This document shows positions 10,411 to 20,898 of a stretch of DNA of 64,000 bases, one piece after another. Each line of letters starts with the position of its first letter. Position 1 is the stretch's first letter. The translations under genes were made by a program, and so were the position numbers. The stretch is from Dugong dugon (Eukaryota > Chordata > Mammalia > Sirenia > Dugongidae), in NCBI GenBank assembly GCA_030035585.1, contig CM057465.1, positions 1,897,501 to 1,961,500 of the forward strand, read 5' to 3'. Below the pieces are notes generated by a model. That model saw nothing but the letters and a program-made list of their open reading frames with translations. It had not been told where the DNA came from and did not search any database.

Positions 10411-10735
10411 GACCCTAACTTCAGGTGGGGGACCTGGTTCGATTCCTGGCCAACACACCTCATGTGCAACCACCACCCATCTGTCAGTGGAGGCTCACGT
10501 GTTGCTGTGATGCTGAGCAGGTTTCAGCAGAGCTTCCAGACTAAGACTGACTAGGAAAAACAACCTGGCAATCTACTTCTGAAACTCAGTCACGGAAAAT
10601 CCTAGGGGTCAAAGTGGCCTAACTTGTAACAAACCATGTAAATGGCACAGGAGCAGGCAGTGCTTCATTCTGTTGTGCGTGGAGTCACCATGGGTTGGGG
10701 GCTGACTCAGCTGCAGGTAACCACAACAATGGAGC
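10411..10735 (+). mobile_element. tRNA-Gly-type composite SINE, 5' truncated
   Basis: It begins with a B-box-containing stretch 'ctggttcgattcctggccaa' and continues through 'cctcatgtgcaaccaccacc', 'actaagactgactaggaaa' and 'ggcaatctacttctgaaact' to a tail 'gggggctgactcagctgcag' with an AACAACA run. The same order occurs in the more complete copy at 50554-50855. Confidence 0.7.
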
Positions 10736-11480
10736 GCTGAGCCCGTGAGGGAAGGAGGTGGGTAGATGTAGTCAGAGAGACATATGTTGGGGTTGGGTAG
10801 TGGAGAGCTTCCTCAGCCATTGGAGACTTTGGCACTTAAGTCTTTAGTTACTATTGGTTTAGTTGGTTTAATGGTATACTAGGTGATTTTTATGCCTCTG
10901 GCCCTCATAGGTAGTATGATATTCTAGTTCTAATGCATTTAGTGTCAAGGTAGGTCCGTTTTGAAATGTGTGAAGTTCAGCAGACAGGAATTGGATCCTC
11001 ATTGTTGTGTACCTTCTATTAGGTGATGCTTCCTGAATGTGTTAGTTTGTAAACTTTTGTAAATTTTTCCCTTTATTTCTGTGAGATAAGACTTGGAAGC
11101 ATAATTATGGTTTTCCTGTGTGATAGCTAGGGAGCTCTGGTGGTTTTGCTTTGTTTTTCTATATCATATCTGAAAAACCTGAGTTTCCCCATGTAACCTA
11201 ATGGAAAAGCACCCACAGTAAATTCTCTGTTTAGTTATTTTTGGTGTGTGTCATACCACAGATCAGTGGCGGCAGAATGCCACTCGCTTTATTGGTGGCT
11301 TGTGTTAGCAGATCATATTTCTCAATATCCAGATTACCGACCAAAAATTTAGACATCCTTAGTTAGTAAACATTCATTCCCATACTGAAAACACATGCCA
11401 TCAAAGATTTTTTAAAAATAAAGAAGGAAATTTTGTAAGGAAAGGTAAACGAGAACGCATTAGAGGTTGTGGATGTCAGA
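10736..11480. other. no gene seen
   Basis: AT-leaning unique DNA with no recognised repeat. 'gggagctctggtgg' near 11130 looks like a SINE head but has no continuation. Confidence 0.5.
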
Positions 11481-11850
11481 GTGATCTGCCCTGATTAGTC
11501 TGACCAGAGTCTTGGAGACGCTCTGTTGAGGCCATACTGAGGATGGGGTTGGGGTGGGAAAGAGTGGAAGGGGACAGCAGTGAGGAAGTCAAGGCAGGCC
11601 CCAACAGGAGGAGACACCGGCTCTTCTAGGGCAATCGTGGTGGAGGAGCGCCATGACTGCGTTCTGTAGATTTCAAGGCTAGGGCTGGAAGCTTTGCTGA
11701 TGGATGAGATGCAGGATTAGACAAAGAGATGAGTCAAACCACATTCCTAGTTTTTGGCTGAGCAACTGGGGAGACTCTGGATTAAGTTCAGAGGAGGCCA
11801 AGTGTTGGGTGAGCTGACTTTTAAACAGAGCAGTGGTACTACTCTGATGA
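11480..11850. mobile_element. ancient mammalian repeat fragment, family unassigned
   Basis: The pattern 'gctttgctgatggatgagat' then 'tagtttttggctgagcaact' matches a common old mammalian interspersed repeat whose other parts appear near 28415, 31220 and 44000. Divergence is high and the boundaries are soft. Confidence 0.35.
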
Positions 11851-11989
11851 GTTTTGCGATTGCCACCTTTCAATGTTTTCAATGTCAGGGGAAGAGATGT
11901 GCCCATTCTCCCGCCCTTGTGCCATATTTGTCAGTGGGAAGTCAGGTTATCTCTGCATCATTTCCAACTCCCTGGGGCCCTGCATGAAC

Positions 11990-12765
11990 TTCGTTTCCTC
12001 ATTTCATCTCAGTGTCTGGGGTTGGAGAATCTGCCCTTCTATTTTGGGGCTGGAACTGTTTCCTATGACATTATGACCACACGGTTACTTACAGTTATTC
12101 CTTTCGAGCCAACTGATTAACAGTCACGGCGCGTCTCAGGAATACAATCACAAGAAGAAAATTACATTTGAAAATGTCCCTGAAGATTTACGGTTCCCTG
12201 ACACATGGGCCGGAAGCCTCTTGGAGCTCTCGAGAGATGGGAACTTTAACTTTGCGCTTGGAAAACCTGTGCTAATGAGCCCAGCGGAGTTCGTGCCCAG
12301 AGCTAAATTTGTCAGTGCAGACGCATGCTCCCTAAACATTTTACACCCACCCAGGAGACTTGAAATGAACTGGACAGCTGCTGGAAATCTGATGTCCTCT
12401 CGGCAAGGTATCTTCATGCCCTGGGACACTGGGTCAATCCAGCAATGTCCACAGCGGACCAATAAGCCTCAGAGCAATTGACCATGAGCTAAGCAGAGTC
12501 TCAGCTCCTATCCATTTCTTCTATGGTCAAAGTGGTGACCCCAGGATTGGGGTAACTTCAGCAGCTAAGCCACGTGGCCCCCAGCTCTGCAGCTCAGCCT
12601 CCTTTGAGCCTGACCATGATTCCCGCGTGAAGATCCCCATCTGCCACCTTATTCCAGGGCCACCTCTCCCAGCTGTCAGTGGGTCCTGCACGGTGATGGA
12701 CACCTGCCATGCTAGCAGCAATGGAGGTTAAGGACTGGGATTTATTAAATGCCCATTGTGGTGGA
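11990..12765. other. no gene seen
   Basis: Unique sequence. Frames of 86-104 codons exist on both strands near 12150-12480, but they overlap each other and show no domain or splice context. Confidence 0.5.
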
Positions 12766-13306
12766 TGTTGTGGTATGGGTCGAATTGTGTTCCCCAAAAC
12801 ATACGTTGAAGTCCTAACCCTAGTACCTGTGAATGTGACCCTGTTTGGAAATAGGTTTTTTCTTTTCTTCTTCTTCTTTTTCTTGTGTTAATGAGGTCAT
12901 ACCAGCTTGCGGGGGGTGGGGTGGGGGTGGTCCCGTTGTTGTTAGCTGCTGTTGAGTGGATTCCAACTCATGGTGACCCTGTGTGTGCAGAGTAAAACTG
13001 CTCCACAGGGTTTTCAAGGCTGTGACCTTTCAGACGCAGATCGCCATGCCTTTCTTCTCTGGGTTGGTTCCTCAACTTAATTAACTCTGAGTGGTTTTAT
13101 AAGAAAAGCAGAATAGACACAGAAATCTGGGGGAAAGACAGGCGCCAAGGGATACCAAGGAACTCCGGGGCTAACGACAAGGGGGACCCTGCCCTGGAGC
13201 TGCCACCCTAATACGGGCTCCCAGCCTCCAGAGCTGAGATGATGAACTGTTCTGTGAAGCCCTTGCCTGTGGTGGTTTGGTGGCACAGCACTAGATGGCT
13301 GAGATG
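12766..13306 (+). mobile_element. MLT1-like ERVL/MaLR LTR, split by a SINE
   Basis: It starts with 'tatgggtcgaattgtgttcc' and 'gttgaagtcctaaccctagt', the canonical 5' part of a sense MaLR LTR. It resumes after the SINE with 'gtggttttataagaaaagca' and ends with 'cagcactagatggctgagat', the canonical 3' part. Confidence 0.7.
12932..13076 (-). mobile_element. AfroSINE-related insertion in the LTR
   Basis: 'gttgttgttagctgctgttg' then 'ggattccaactcatggtgac' and 'ccacagggttttcaaggctg' are tail-first AfroSINE/RTE text. The head is missing. A G-run (gcggggggtggggtgggggtgg, 12910-12931, broken here for length: four G-tracts) sits directly at the junction and could form a G-quadruplex. Confidence 0.7.
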
Positions 13307-13339
13307 TGTGGTAAGCTCTCTGAACACATTCCTTCACTC

Positions 13340-13500
13340 AGTCCTCACACCCCGCGGGGGGTGCCGTGCCCCAATTCCCATTTGCAGATGAAGAGCCTGA
13401 GGTCCCGAGAGGTTAAGCAGCCTCCAAGAACCCACAGAGAGTGGCATGGCCAGCATTTCAACGCAGACGTGCCCTCCAAGGCGGGTGGGGCGGATAACAA
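13340..13500. mobile_element. MIR-class SINE trace
   Basis: 'tttgcagatgaagagcctga' then 'gagaggttaagcagcctcc' matches the MIR/MIR3 pattern 'ttacagatgaggaaactgag...gagaggttaagtaacttgcc'. Confidence 0.45.
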
Positions 13501-15489
13501 ACTGCACCTCAGAGAGCATTAGCCAGACCCTGGTGTGAAAGCTGCCCACCATTATTCCTTACGGAAATGTGGTCAGCTACCTGAAATGCTCAGGCCCCAG
13601 GTGCCTGTCCAAGGAATGGGGTTAATCATAACTGGCAGGTCTCTGGTAACCAGCAGTAAATAAGGTAGGATGAGCCTGGGAGGGACTTGATTGCTATTTA
13701 AATGGTGGCCTTTGTCATTGTATCAGATGGCGCCCACTCCACCCTTGCTCTACACCTGTGTCTATCTCACATCTCCACCCTCAGGTCTGTGCCCCCATAG
13801 AGCACCCCAGAGGCTAGGAGGGACCTCCTGGGGCCAGAGCAGTTCTGTGCCTCAGGCTCTGAGGAGGCCTGCAGAGGGCAGGTCTTCACCTTCCCTGGTG
13901 GGTCTCCTGACTGTGTGCACATGCAGGGAACCTGGCTCCTTTTGTCCGAGTGGTAAGCCACGTACACTGAGGACTCCAACCTTGGGGCTGCAGAGGCTGG
14001 GGTGCTCGGACCGCTTGACCAGGACACGGTGGGTGAGGGGGAGTCATGGACATGCTTCAGCGAGCCCCCGGGGTGCAGAGGGCTGACGTATGTGATGTGC
14101 TTCACACCACTGACCGGAAGGCACCAGCTGGTGGCCCCAGGATGCACAGGTCACAGGGTCACTGGCTGGAGGAAAGACAGCTGGGGGGGAGGGGCTGCTG
14201 AGGGGCTGCTGGTGCTGGGTGCCGTGTCTGGTAGGTGCTGAGTGTGACAGGCTGAGGGGGGCCCTGGGCTTACCTGGGCATTTGCTGGATCCCGCTCTCT
14301 GCGACAGGGGAAGAGGCAAGGAGGTAGCTTTGCCCATCGTGCAGAAACCTCCTCATTCACACTGAGCTTGGAACAGCCTCTCAGACACCCTGCCAGGAGG
14401 ACGGGTGCCCCCAGACCTTCACCCATCTTTGGTTCCCGGTCTCAGCACCATCCTGGAGGCTCAGGAGAAAGGTCAGCAGGAGAGTGTAGCTTCTATTTTT
14501 TCCTTGAAAATCCTCTTCAGAGGGCCCCTATTTCGTTCCTTGTTTTGTTTTTCTTTTTTCTGATTACAATGAGGAAACGTGTCAGCAGCCCTGAGTGGAA
14601 AGGAAGAATGTGACCAAGCCCTGGCAGTGGTGGGTGGCGGCCTGAGCGCCCCTCACAGCTGTGACAACAGCTGGCCCTGGGGGGACCCCACACGCACATC
14701 AAGGCTTCCTGCCAAGACCGCACCAGACTGGAGGTGTGGGCATCCCTGAGAAAACGCATCCATCCTGAAGGAAAGCTCCACCTCCCCCATATCTCACCAG
14801 GAAACAGTCTGTGCCGTTGTTGTTGGTAACGGTCTTCTCCTTGCCCTGAGCCGCCCTGACTGAGCCTTGGGCAGTCGGGGATCAGGTGCAGAAGCGGCTT
14901 CCTGTGTCATTGGTCCTTTCTTTGCCTCAAGGACATGGGACATGGGTGCAGCCCTGATGAGGAAAAGAGAGGCATTATTATGCCAAAATGTCACCGAAAC
15001 TAGAAGCAGAGAGCACAGACGAAGATGGAAAAGGTTACACTGACTCTGCTGAAGATTCTGAAAACAGCATTGAGGTGCTGCTGTCAGCCACAGAATAGTC
15101 CCAGCGTGACCCCGTAAGTCCACGCAGGGCTCTTGTGCATGGCTGGGGCACGCAGGCAGGAGGTTGCTACTCCAGGTCTCAGGACTCTGCCAGGGTGCAA
15201 CTGGAGCCCAAAGCCCAGGATACCACCCGCTTGGTGCAGATTCCTGGTCAGTGTCTTCTTGGCACGTGTGGACGTTCAGGCACACCCTTTCTCCTAGAAG
15301 CTTCCCTTGAAACACACCCCAGGACCATTCAGCTCAACATGCCTTCTCATGCCAAGCTGTCTGCTGGCATGCTCAAGTTCACGGCCAGGGAGCAAACCCC
15401 AGCACTGTCGCATCCCACCAAGGGCCGGATCCCCACCTGACTGACACTTAAGGTGGCCAGATCCCTTGGATGGATCAGGCGCACTTAGC
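13500..15489. other. no gene seen; GC-rich unique DNA
   Basis: Several overlapping frames of 80-173 codons occur on both strands (for example 14794-15315 minus and 13691-14086 plus). None shows a domain, a repeat-free codon bias or paired splice signals that I can defend. Confidence 0.5.
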
Positions 15490-15560
15490 ATGTTCTCAGG
15501 CTGTGTCCTTAGTCCTCTGCGAGGGAGGGGTTATGAAAGCTACCAGCTTATCTTTTGAAA

Positions 15561-15637
15561 GAAACCCTGGTGGCATAGTGGTTAAGAGCTACAGCTGCTA
15601 ACTAAAAGGTTGGCAGTTCGAATCCACCAGGCACTCC
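15561..15637 (+). mobile_element. AfroSINE, 3' truncated (left duplicate)
   Basis: Only the tRNA-like head is present ('gaaaccctggtggcatagtg' to 'aatccaccaggcactcctc'). Confidence 0.85.
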
Positions 15638-15887
15638 TCACAGCTGAGTGAGGAGGTACTCAAGTCAGAGGCAAACTTGCAGTCCTCGGAGCTCCAGGGA
15701 CCTGTCTGTAAAACCAGCCGGAAAGGTTCGGACTCAGACTGCAGAGCAGGTGACCGTGTGAGGCTGCACGGGGCACGGGGCTGGCAATGAGCAGCTCAAA
15801 CACAAGGGCTGCCCTAAATCAGGGACAGTGAGCTCTGCTCAGAAGCCTGCACAGATGGACAGCTCTTCAGTCACCCTGACAAGGGCA

Positions 15888-16192
15888 GATTATCCAGTAG
15901 GTGAGGTAAGCACAGTGCTTGCCTTGCTTACCAGATCATCTGTAGTGAACAATTTCATGTTTTTTCCACCACATCAAAGATTTTCCTTCTAGGTATGGCT
16001 GGCATCTCTCTCCCAACCCCACAGCACCTTCTTACAGAATCAAAGCCTCTTTTCACATTTACAAACCCTGACGGGGTGGATTACCTAGTATGCAGGGCTT
16101 ACTTGTGCTTACTTACTAATCTGTACTGAAACAATTCACTGCAGATGATCTGGTAAGCAAGGTAAGCACCGTGTTTACTTTGCCTATTAGAC
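15888..16192. repeat. foldback/inverted-repeat element, unclassified
   Basis: The arm at 15888-15955 (containing 'gtaagcacagtgcttgcctt' and 'gcttaccagatcatctgtag') is matched in inverted orientation by 16129-16192 (containing 'gcagatgatctggtaagcaa'). A third, more diverged direct copy at 16078-16136 makes 16078-16192 a palindrome on its own. It resembles a MITE-like DNA element; I do not recognise the family. Confidence 0.6.
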
Positions 16193-16493
16193 AGTCCATC
16201 CCTGCACACCGACATGATGGATCATCCTCCGGGGTGCGGGACGATCGCCTTAATGAGAATGCTGGAAGCCATGCCAGAGGGCTATGGAGGGAATGCCCAG
16301 TGGGGGCAGAGCATAGCGCGGACACTGGGCACAGTCAAACAGGAAGTGGCATTGTAATTCTGGGAGGAACTTAGGCAGAGTAAGGTTGCCCAAGCGAAAG
16401 GCTCTGGGAACCCTGAGGGATGCTCTCAGGCTGTGTGTGTCCTTAGTCCTATGGAAGGGAGGGCTTAAGAAAGCTACCAGCTTATCTTTTGAA

Positions 16494-16652
16494 GGAAACC
16501 TTGGTGGCGTAGTGGTTAAGAGCTATAGCTTCTAACTAAAAGGTCAGCAGTTCAAATTCTCCAGGCACTTCTTGGAAACCCTGTGGGACAGTCCTACTCT
16601 GTCCTATAGGGTTGCTATAGGGTCGCTATGAGTCAGACTCAAGGGCAACATT
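16494..16652 (+). mobile_element. AfroSINE (right duplicate)
   Basis: Head, body and tail are present, ending in 'gtcagactcaagggcaac' and a T-run. A small internal duplication of 'tatagggt(t/c)gct' lies near 16605-16625. Confidence 0.9.
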
Positions 16653-16797
16653 TTTTTTTTTTAATCTTGTGAAGTGTAAATGTGTGTGCAAGATGATAAG
16701 GGCTGCCAGGTTCTCAGTATTTTACCCTCCTGCTCTTTTTACCTGAGAAGGCACTGAGCTATCTGGGGCTGGGAGTTAAGGACAACCTGATGTTTTA

Positions 16798-18871
16798 CAG
16801 ATGAAATTGAAGTTGTCAATGATTTCACTCTACTCGGCTCAACAGTCAACATCCATGGAAGCAGTGGTGAAGAAATCAAATGACATATTATTGCATTGGA
16901 CAAATATACTGAAAAAGATGTCTTTAAAGTTTTCAAAAGCAAAGATTTCCCTTTGATGACTAAGGTGCACCTGACCCAAGCCATGGTCTTTTCAGTTGCC
17001 TCATATACATGTGAAAACTGGATAATGAAAAAGGAAAACAAAAGAAGAATTGGCACACTTGAATTGTGATGTTGGCGAACAATAGAGAATATACCATGAA
17101 CTGTCAGAAGAATGAACAAATCAGTCTTAAAAGAAATACAACCAGAATACTCCTTAGATATGAGGATGGCGAGACTTTGGATCACTTACTTTGGACACAT
17201 CATCAGGGAAGACCAATTGCTAGAAAAGGACATCATGTTTGATAAGGTTGTCGTTGTTGTTGTTAGGTGCCATCGAGTCAGTTCTGACTCATTGTGACCC
17301 TATGCACAACAGAAAGAAACACTGCCGAGTCCTGTGCCATCCTCACAATCGCTGATAAGCTTAACCCCATTCTTGCAGCCACTGTGTCAATCCATCTCAT
17401 TGAGGGTCTTCCTCTTTTTCGCTGACCCTCTACTTTACCAAGCAAAATGTCCTTTTCCAGGGACTGATCCCTCCTGACAACATGTCCAAAGTACGTGAGA
17501 CATAGTCTTGCCGTCCTTGCTTCTAAGGAACATTCTGGTTGTACTTCTTCCAAGACAGATTTGTTCGATTTTTTCACAGTCCTTGCTATATTCAGTGTTC
17601 TTCTCCAAACACCATAATTCAAAGGTGTCAGTCCTTCCTCAGTCTTCTTTATTCATTGTCCAGCTTTCACATGCATAAAAGGCAATTGAAAACACCATGG
17701 CTTCTGTCAGGCTCACCTTAGTCTTCAAGGTGACATCTTTGCTTTTCAACATTTTAAAGAGGTCTTTTGCAGCAGATTTGCCCAGTGCAATGCATTGCTT
17801 GATTTCTTGACTGCTGCTTCCATGGGTGTTGATTGTGAACCAAGTAAAATGAAATCCTCAACAACTTCAATCTTTTCCCCATTTATCATGATGTTGCTTA
17901 TTGGGCCAGTTGTGAGGATTTTTGTTTCCTTATGTTGAGGTGTAATCCACACTGAAGGCTGTGGTCTTTGATCTTCATCAGTAAGTGCTTCAAGTCCTCT
18001 TCACTTTCAGTAACCAAGGTTGTGTCATCTGCATAACACAGGCTGTTAATGAGTCTTCCTCCAATCCTGATGCCACGTTCTTCTTCATATAGTCCAAATT
18101 CTCGGGTTATTTGCTCAGCCTACAGATTGAATATGTGTGGTGAAAGGGTACAACCCTGATGCCACCTTTCCTGAATTTAAACCATGCAGTATCCCCTTGT
18201 TCTGTTCAAATGACTGCCTCTTGATCTGTGACCAGGTTCCTCATGAGCACAATGAAGTGTTCTGGAATTCCCATTCTTTGCAATGCTATCCATAATTAGT
18301 TATGATCAACACAGTCAAATGCCTTTGCATAATCAATAAAACATAGGTAAACATCTTTCTGGTATTCTCTGCTTTCAGACAGGATCCATCTGACATCAGC
18401 AATGATATCCCCAGTTCCGCGTCCTCTTCTGAATACGGCTTGAATTTCTGGCAGTTCCCTGTCGATTACTACTGTAGCACTTCAGAATGATCTTCAGCAA
18501 AATTTTACTTGTGTGTGATATTAATGATATTGTTTGATAATTTATGCATTCAGTGGGATCACCTTTCTTGGGAATAGGCATAAATATAGATCTCTTCCAG
18601 TCAGTTGGCCAGGTAGCTGTCTTCCAAATTTCTTGGCATACACGAGTGAGTAGTTCCAGTGCTGCATCTGTTTTTTGAAACATCTTGGTAATGTAAAGGG
18701 TCAGTTAAAATGAGAGAAACTCTCAATGAGATAGATCGACACAATAGCCACAACAATGGACTCAAACACACCAACGATCATGAAGATGACACAGGACTGG
18801 CAACGTTTTGTTCTGTTATACATGAGTTGTCATGAGTTAGTGCTGACTCAATGGCAACTAACAACAATCAG
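16798..18871 (+). mobile_element. RTE (BovB-clade) 3' fragment, split by a second RTE
   Basis: The plus-strand RTE text 'gaagttgtcaatgatttcac' to 'ggacatcatgtttgataag' (16798-17246) continues at about 18694 with 'taaagggtcagttaaaatga', the next part of the consensus, and ends with 'actcaatggcaactaacaac'. The gap is filled by the opposite-strand RTE. It is a decayed RT C-terminal region plus 3' UTR, with no usable frame. Confidence 0.8.
17247..18680 (-). mobile_element. RTE (BovB-clade) LINE, 5' truncated, inserted in another RTE
   Basis: Its 3' end is the GTT-repeat tail at 17247 ('gttgttgttaggtgccatcg'). It extends about 1.43 kb back into the reverse transcriptase and stops at 'gcatctgttttttgaaa'. 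The RT active-site codons YADD survive at about 18024-18035, and the downstream frame has stops. An imperfect target repeat (catgtttgataag / catcttggtaatg) flanks it. Confidence 0.85.
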
Positions 18872-19164
18872 ATCCACTTATGGATAAGTAGACCCAGTTC
18901 CTGAAAGGCAGGCATCCTGAACAGCAGCAGTGATATAGAATAAACCCATGTTCCAGAATGTGGGGCTAATTCCAGAAATCTGCACGGAAGAGTGGTTCAC
19001 AGCTAGGCTTCAACCTCCTTCCTATCACGGCCGTTTCCTGGGCACCTCCTAGGGCAGGTATGGGGCCATGGATTGAGAATAGAGGAGGGAGCGAAAGTAT
19101 TTGACCTGCTTCTATAGGCATACACACTCGTAGAAAGGCACATTGCTAGTTTACCTATTTAATC

Positions 19165-20330
19165 AACATTCATTAAGATATAATTTACATGCAATAAAAT
19201 GCACCCATTTTAAGGGTACAATTTGATGAATTTTGACAAATATTTACACCTATGTAGTCACCACCATGATCAAGATGCTAAACATTTCTGTCACTCTGCA
19301 AGATTCCCTTGAGCCTTTCCCAGTCAACCCCAACACCCTGGCATCCGGTGGTCTGCTTCCCACCATCATCATTGAGATGTGCTTTCCTTAGGATGTAGGT
19401 GAAGGGCCTCAGGCAGTCCGTGTCATGCTGCACGTGCGTTCTCTTGCTCAGTGCAGCATCTGTGGAATCCATTCATGTTGTCATGTGTATCAGTAGTCCA
19501 TCCTTTTCCATGGCTGAGTAGGGCTCCTTTGTATAAATATACCACATTTATGTACCCATTCCCCTGTGGACAGACAGTTGAGGTCCTTGAATCTATGAAT
19601 AAATCTATCATGAACCTTGGTGTACAAGTTTCTAGGTGGAGGTGTGCTTTTATTGCTCTGGGTGAATGCCTGGGAGTGGGATGGCTGGTCATATGCCAAG
19701 TGCACATTTAACTTTCTAAGAAACTGCCAGAGTAGCTTTCAAAGTGGTTGTACCATTTCCCCTTCCCACTATTCCACATCCTTGCTGGCACTGGGACTGG
19801 TCGGTCTCTTTTATTTTGGCCATTCTGATCCAGGTGGCAGGTTCTACCATTGTGACTTTAATTTGCAATCCTCTACTGACTAATGACCAGTTGCCATGGA
19901 GTCAGTTCTGACCCACGGCACCCCCGTGTGTGTCAGGAGGACAACTGTGCTCCATAGGCTTTTCATTGGAGTAGGAATCGACTCGACGGCAACAAGTTTT
20001 TTTAATTAGATTTTTCAGAAGTAGATTGTCAGGCCTTTCTTCCAAGGAATCTCTGGGTGGACTCAGATCTTTCAGTTAGCATCCAAGCATGTTAAATGTT
20101 TGCACCACCTAGGGACTTAAAATAAGTCCTTGAAAGCTGTATGGAGCAGTTCTACTCTGACACATATGGGGTCATCATGGATCAGAACCGACTTGACAGC
20201 AACAGTTTTTTAATACTAACAATGTTAAGAGTTGGAATTGACTCGATGGCAGCAGGTAATGATGTTGAACATCTTCTCATGAACTGATTGGCCAGTTGTA
20301 TATTGTCTTTAGTGAAATAAATATATATAT
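19165..20330 (-). mobile_element. old L1 (L1M-like) 3' end, interrupted by a SINE cluster
   Basis: 'aagatataatttacatgcaa' and 'acccattttaagggtacaat' are the reverse complement of a typical L1M 3' UTR. 19440-19880 is the ORF2 C-terminus in reverse. The L1 text resumes after the SINE cluster at about 20262 ('gatgttgaacatcttctcat'). Confidence 0.7.
19885..20261. mobile_element. stacked AfroSINE fragments
   Basis: A minus-strand SINE start (19885) is joined to plus-strand tail pieces ('ggaatcgactcgacggcaac' at about 19974; 'cagaaccgacttgacagcaa' at about 20182; 'ggaattgactcgatggcagc' at about 20232) and a minus-strand head at about 20040-20115. At least two insertions are superimposed. Confidence 0.7.
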
Positions 20331-20389
20331 ATTTTTTAATTTTTATTGTGCATTAGGTGAAAGTTTACAGAGCAAATTAGCTTCCCACT

Positions 20390-20898
20390 TGTCTTAGTCA
20401 TCTAGTGCCGCTGTAACAGAAATACCACGAGTGGATGGCTTTAACAAAGAGAAATTTATTTCTTCACAGTAAAGTAGGCTAAAAGTCCAAATTCAGGGCG
20501 TCAGCTCCAGGGGAAGGCTTTCTCTCTCTGTTGGCCTTCTTCTCTTCAGTGTTCGCCAGGACTAGGAGCTTCTCTGTGCAGAGACCTGGGTCCAAAGGAT
20601 GCACTCTGCTCCTGGCACTGCTTTCTTGGATGTATGAGGTCCCCAACTCTCCACTTGCTTCCCTTTCGTTTTATCTCTTACAGGAGATAAAAGGTGGTGC
20701 AGGCCACACCCCAGGGATACTCCCTTTACATTGGTTCAGGGATGTGACCTAGGTTAGGGTGGCGTTACTGTCACACCCTAATCCTCTTTGATGTAAAATT
20801 ACAATCACAAAATGGAGGACAACCACACAACACTAGGAATCATGGCCTAGCTGAATTGATACACACATTTTTGGGGGGACACAAGTCAGTCCATGACA
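20390..20898 (-). mobile_element. solo ERVL/MaLR-type LTR inside the L1 3' UTR
   Basis: 509 bp with TG...CA termini, starting TGTCTTAGTCATCTAGTGC and ending GTCAGTCCATGACA on the plus strand. It is flanked by the 5-bp repeats ccact/ccatt, and L1 3' UTR lies on both sides. Confidence 0.78.

Larger units (their letters stand above)
15490..16652. repeat. local duplication of a SINE with its flank
   Basis: 15491-15637 and 16418-16580 are near copies. Both run 'ctcaggctgtgt', 'ccttagtcct', 'aaagctaccagcttatctttt', and then an AfroSINE head at the same junction. The copies therefore arose by duplication after the SINE inserted, about 930 bp apart. The right copy keeps a full SINE; the left SINE is cut after 'ggcactcctc'. 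Confidence 0.8.

Noticed and set aside
11125-11150. SINE head-like 'gggagctctggtgg'
   Set aside because: No A/B-box continuation or tail follows, so it is probably chance.
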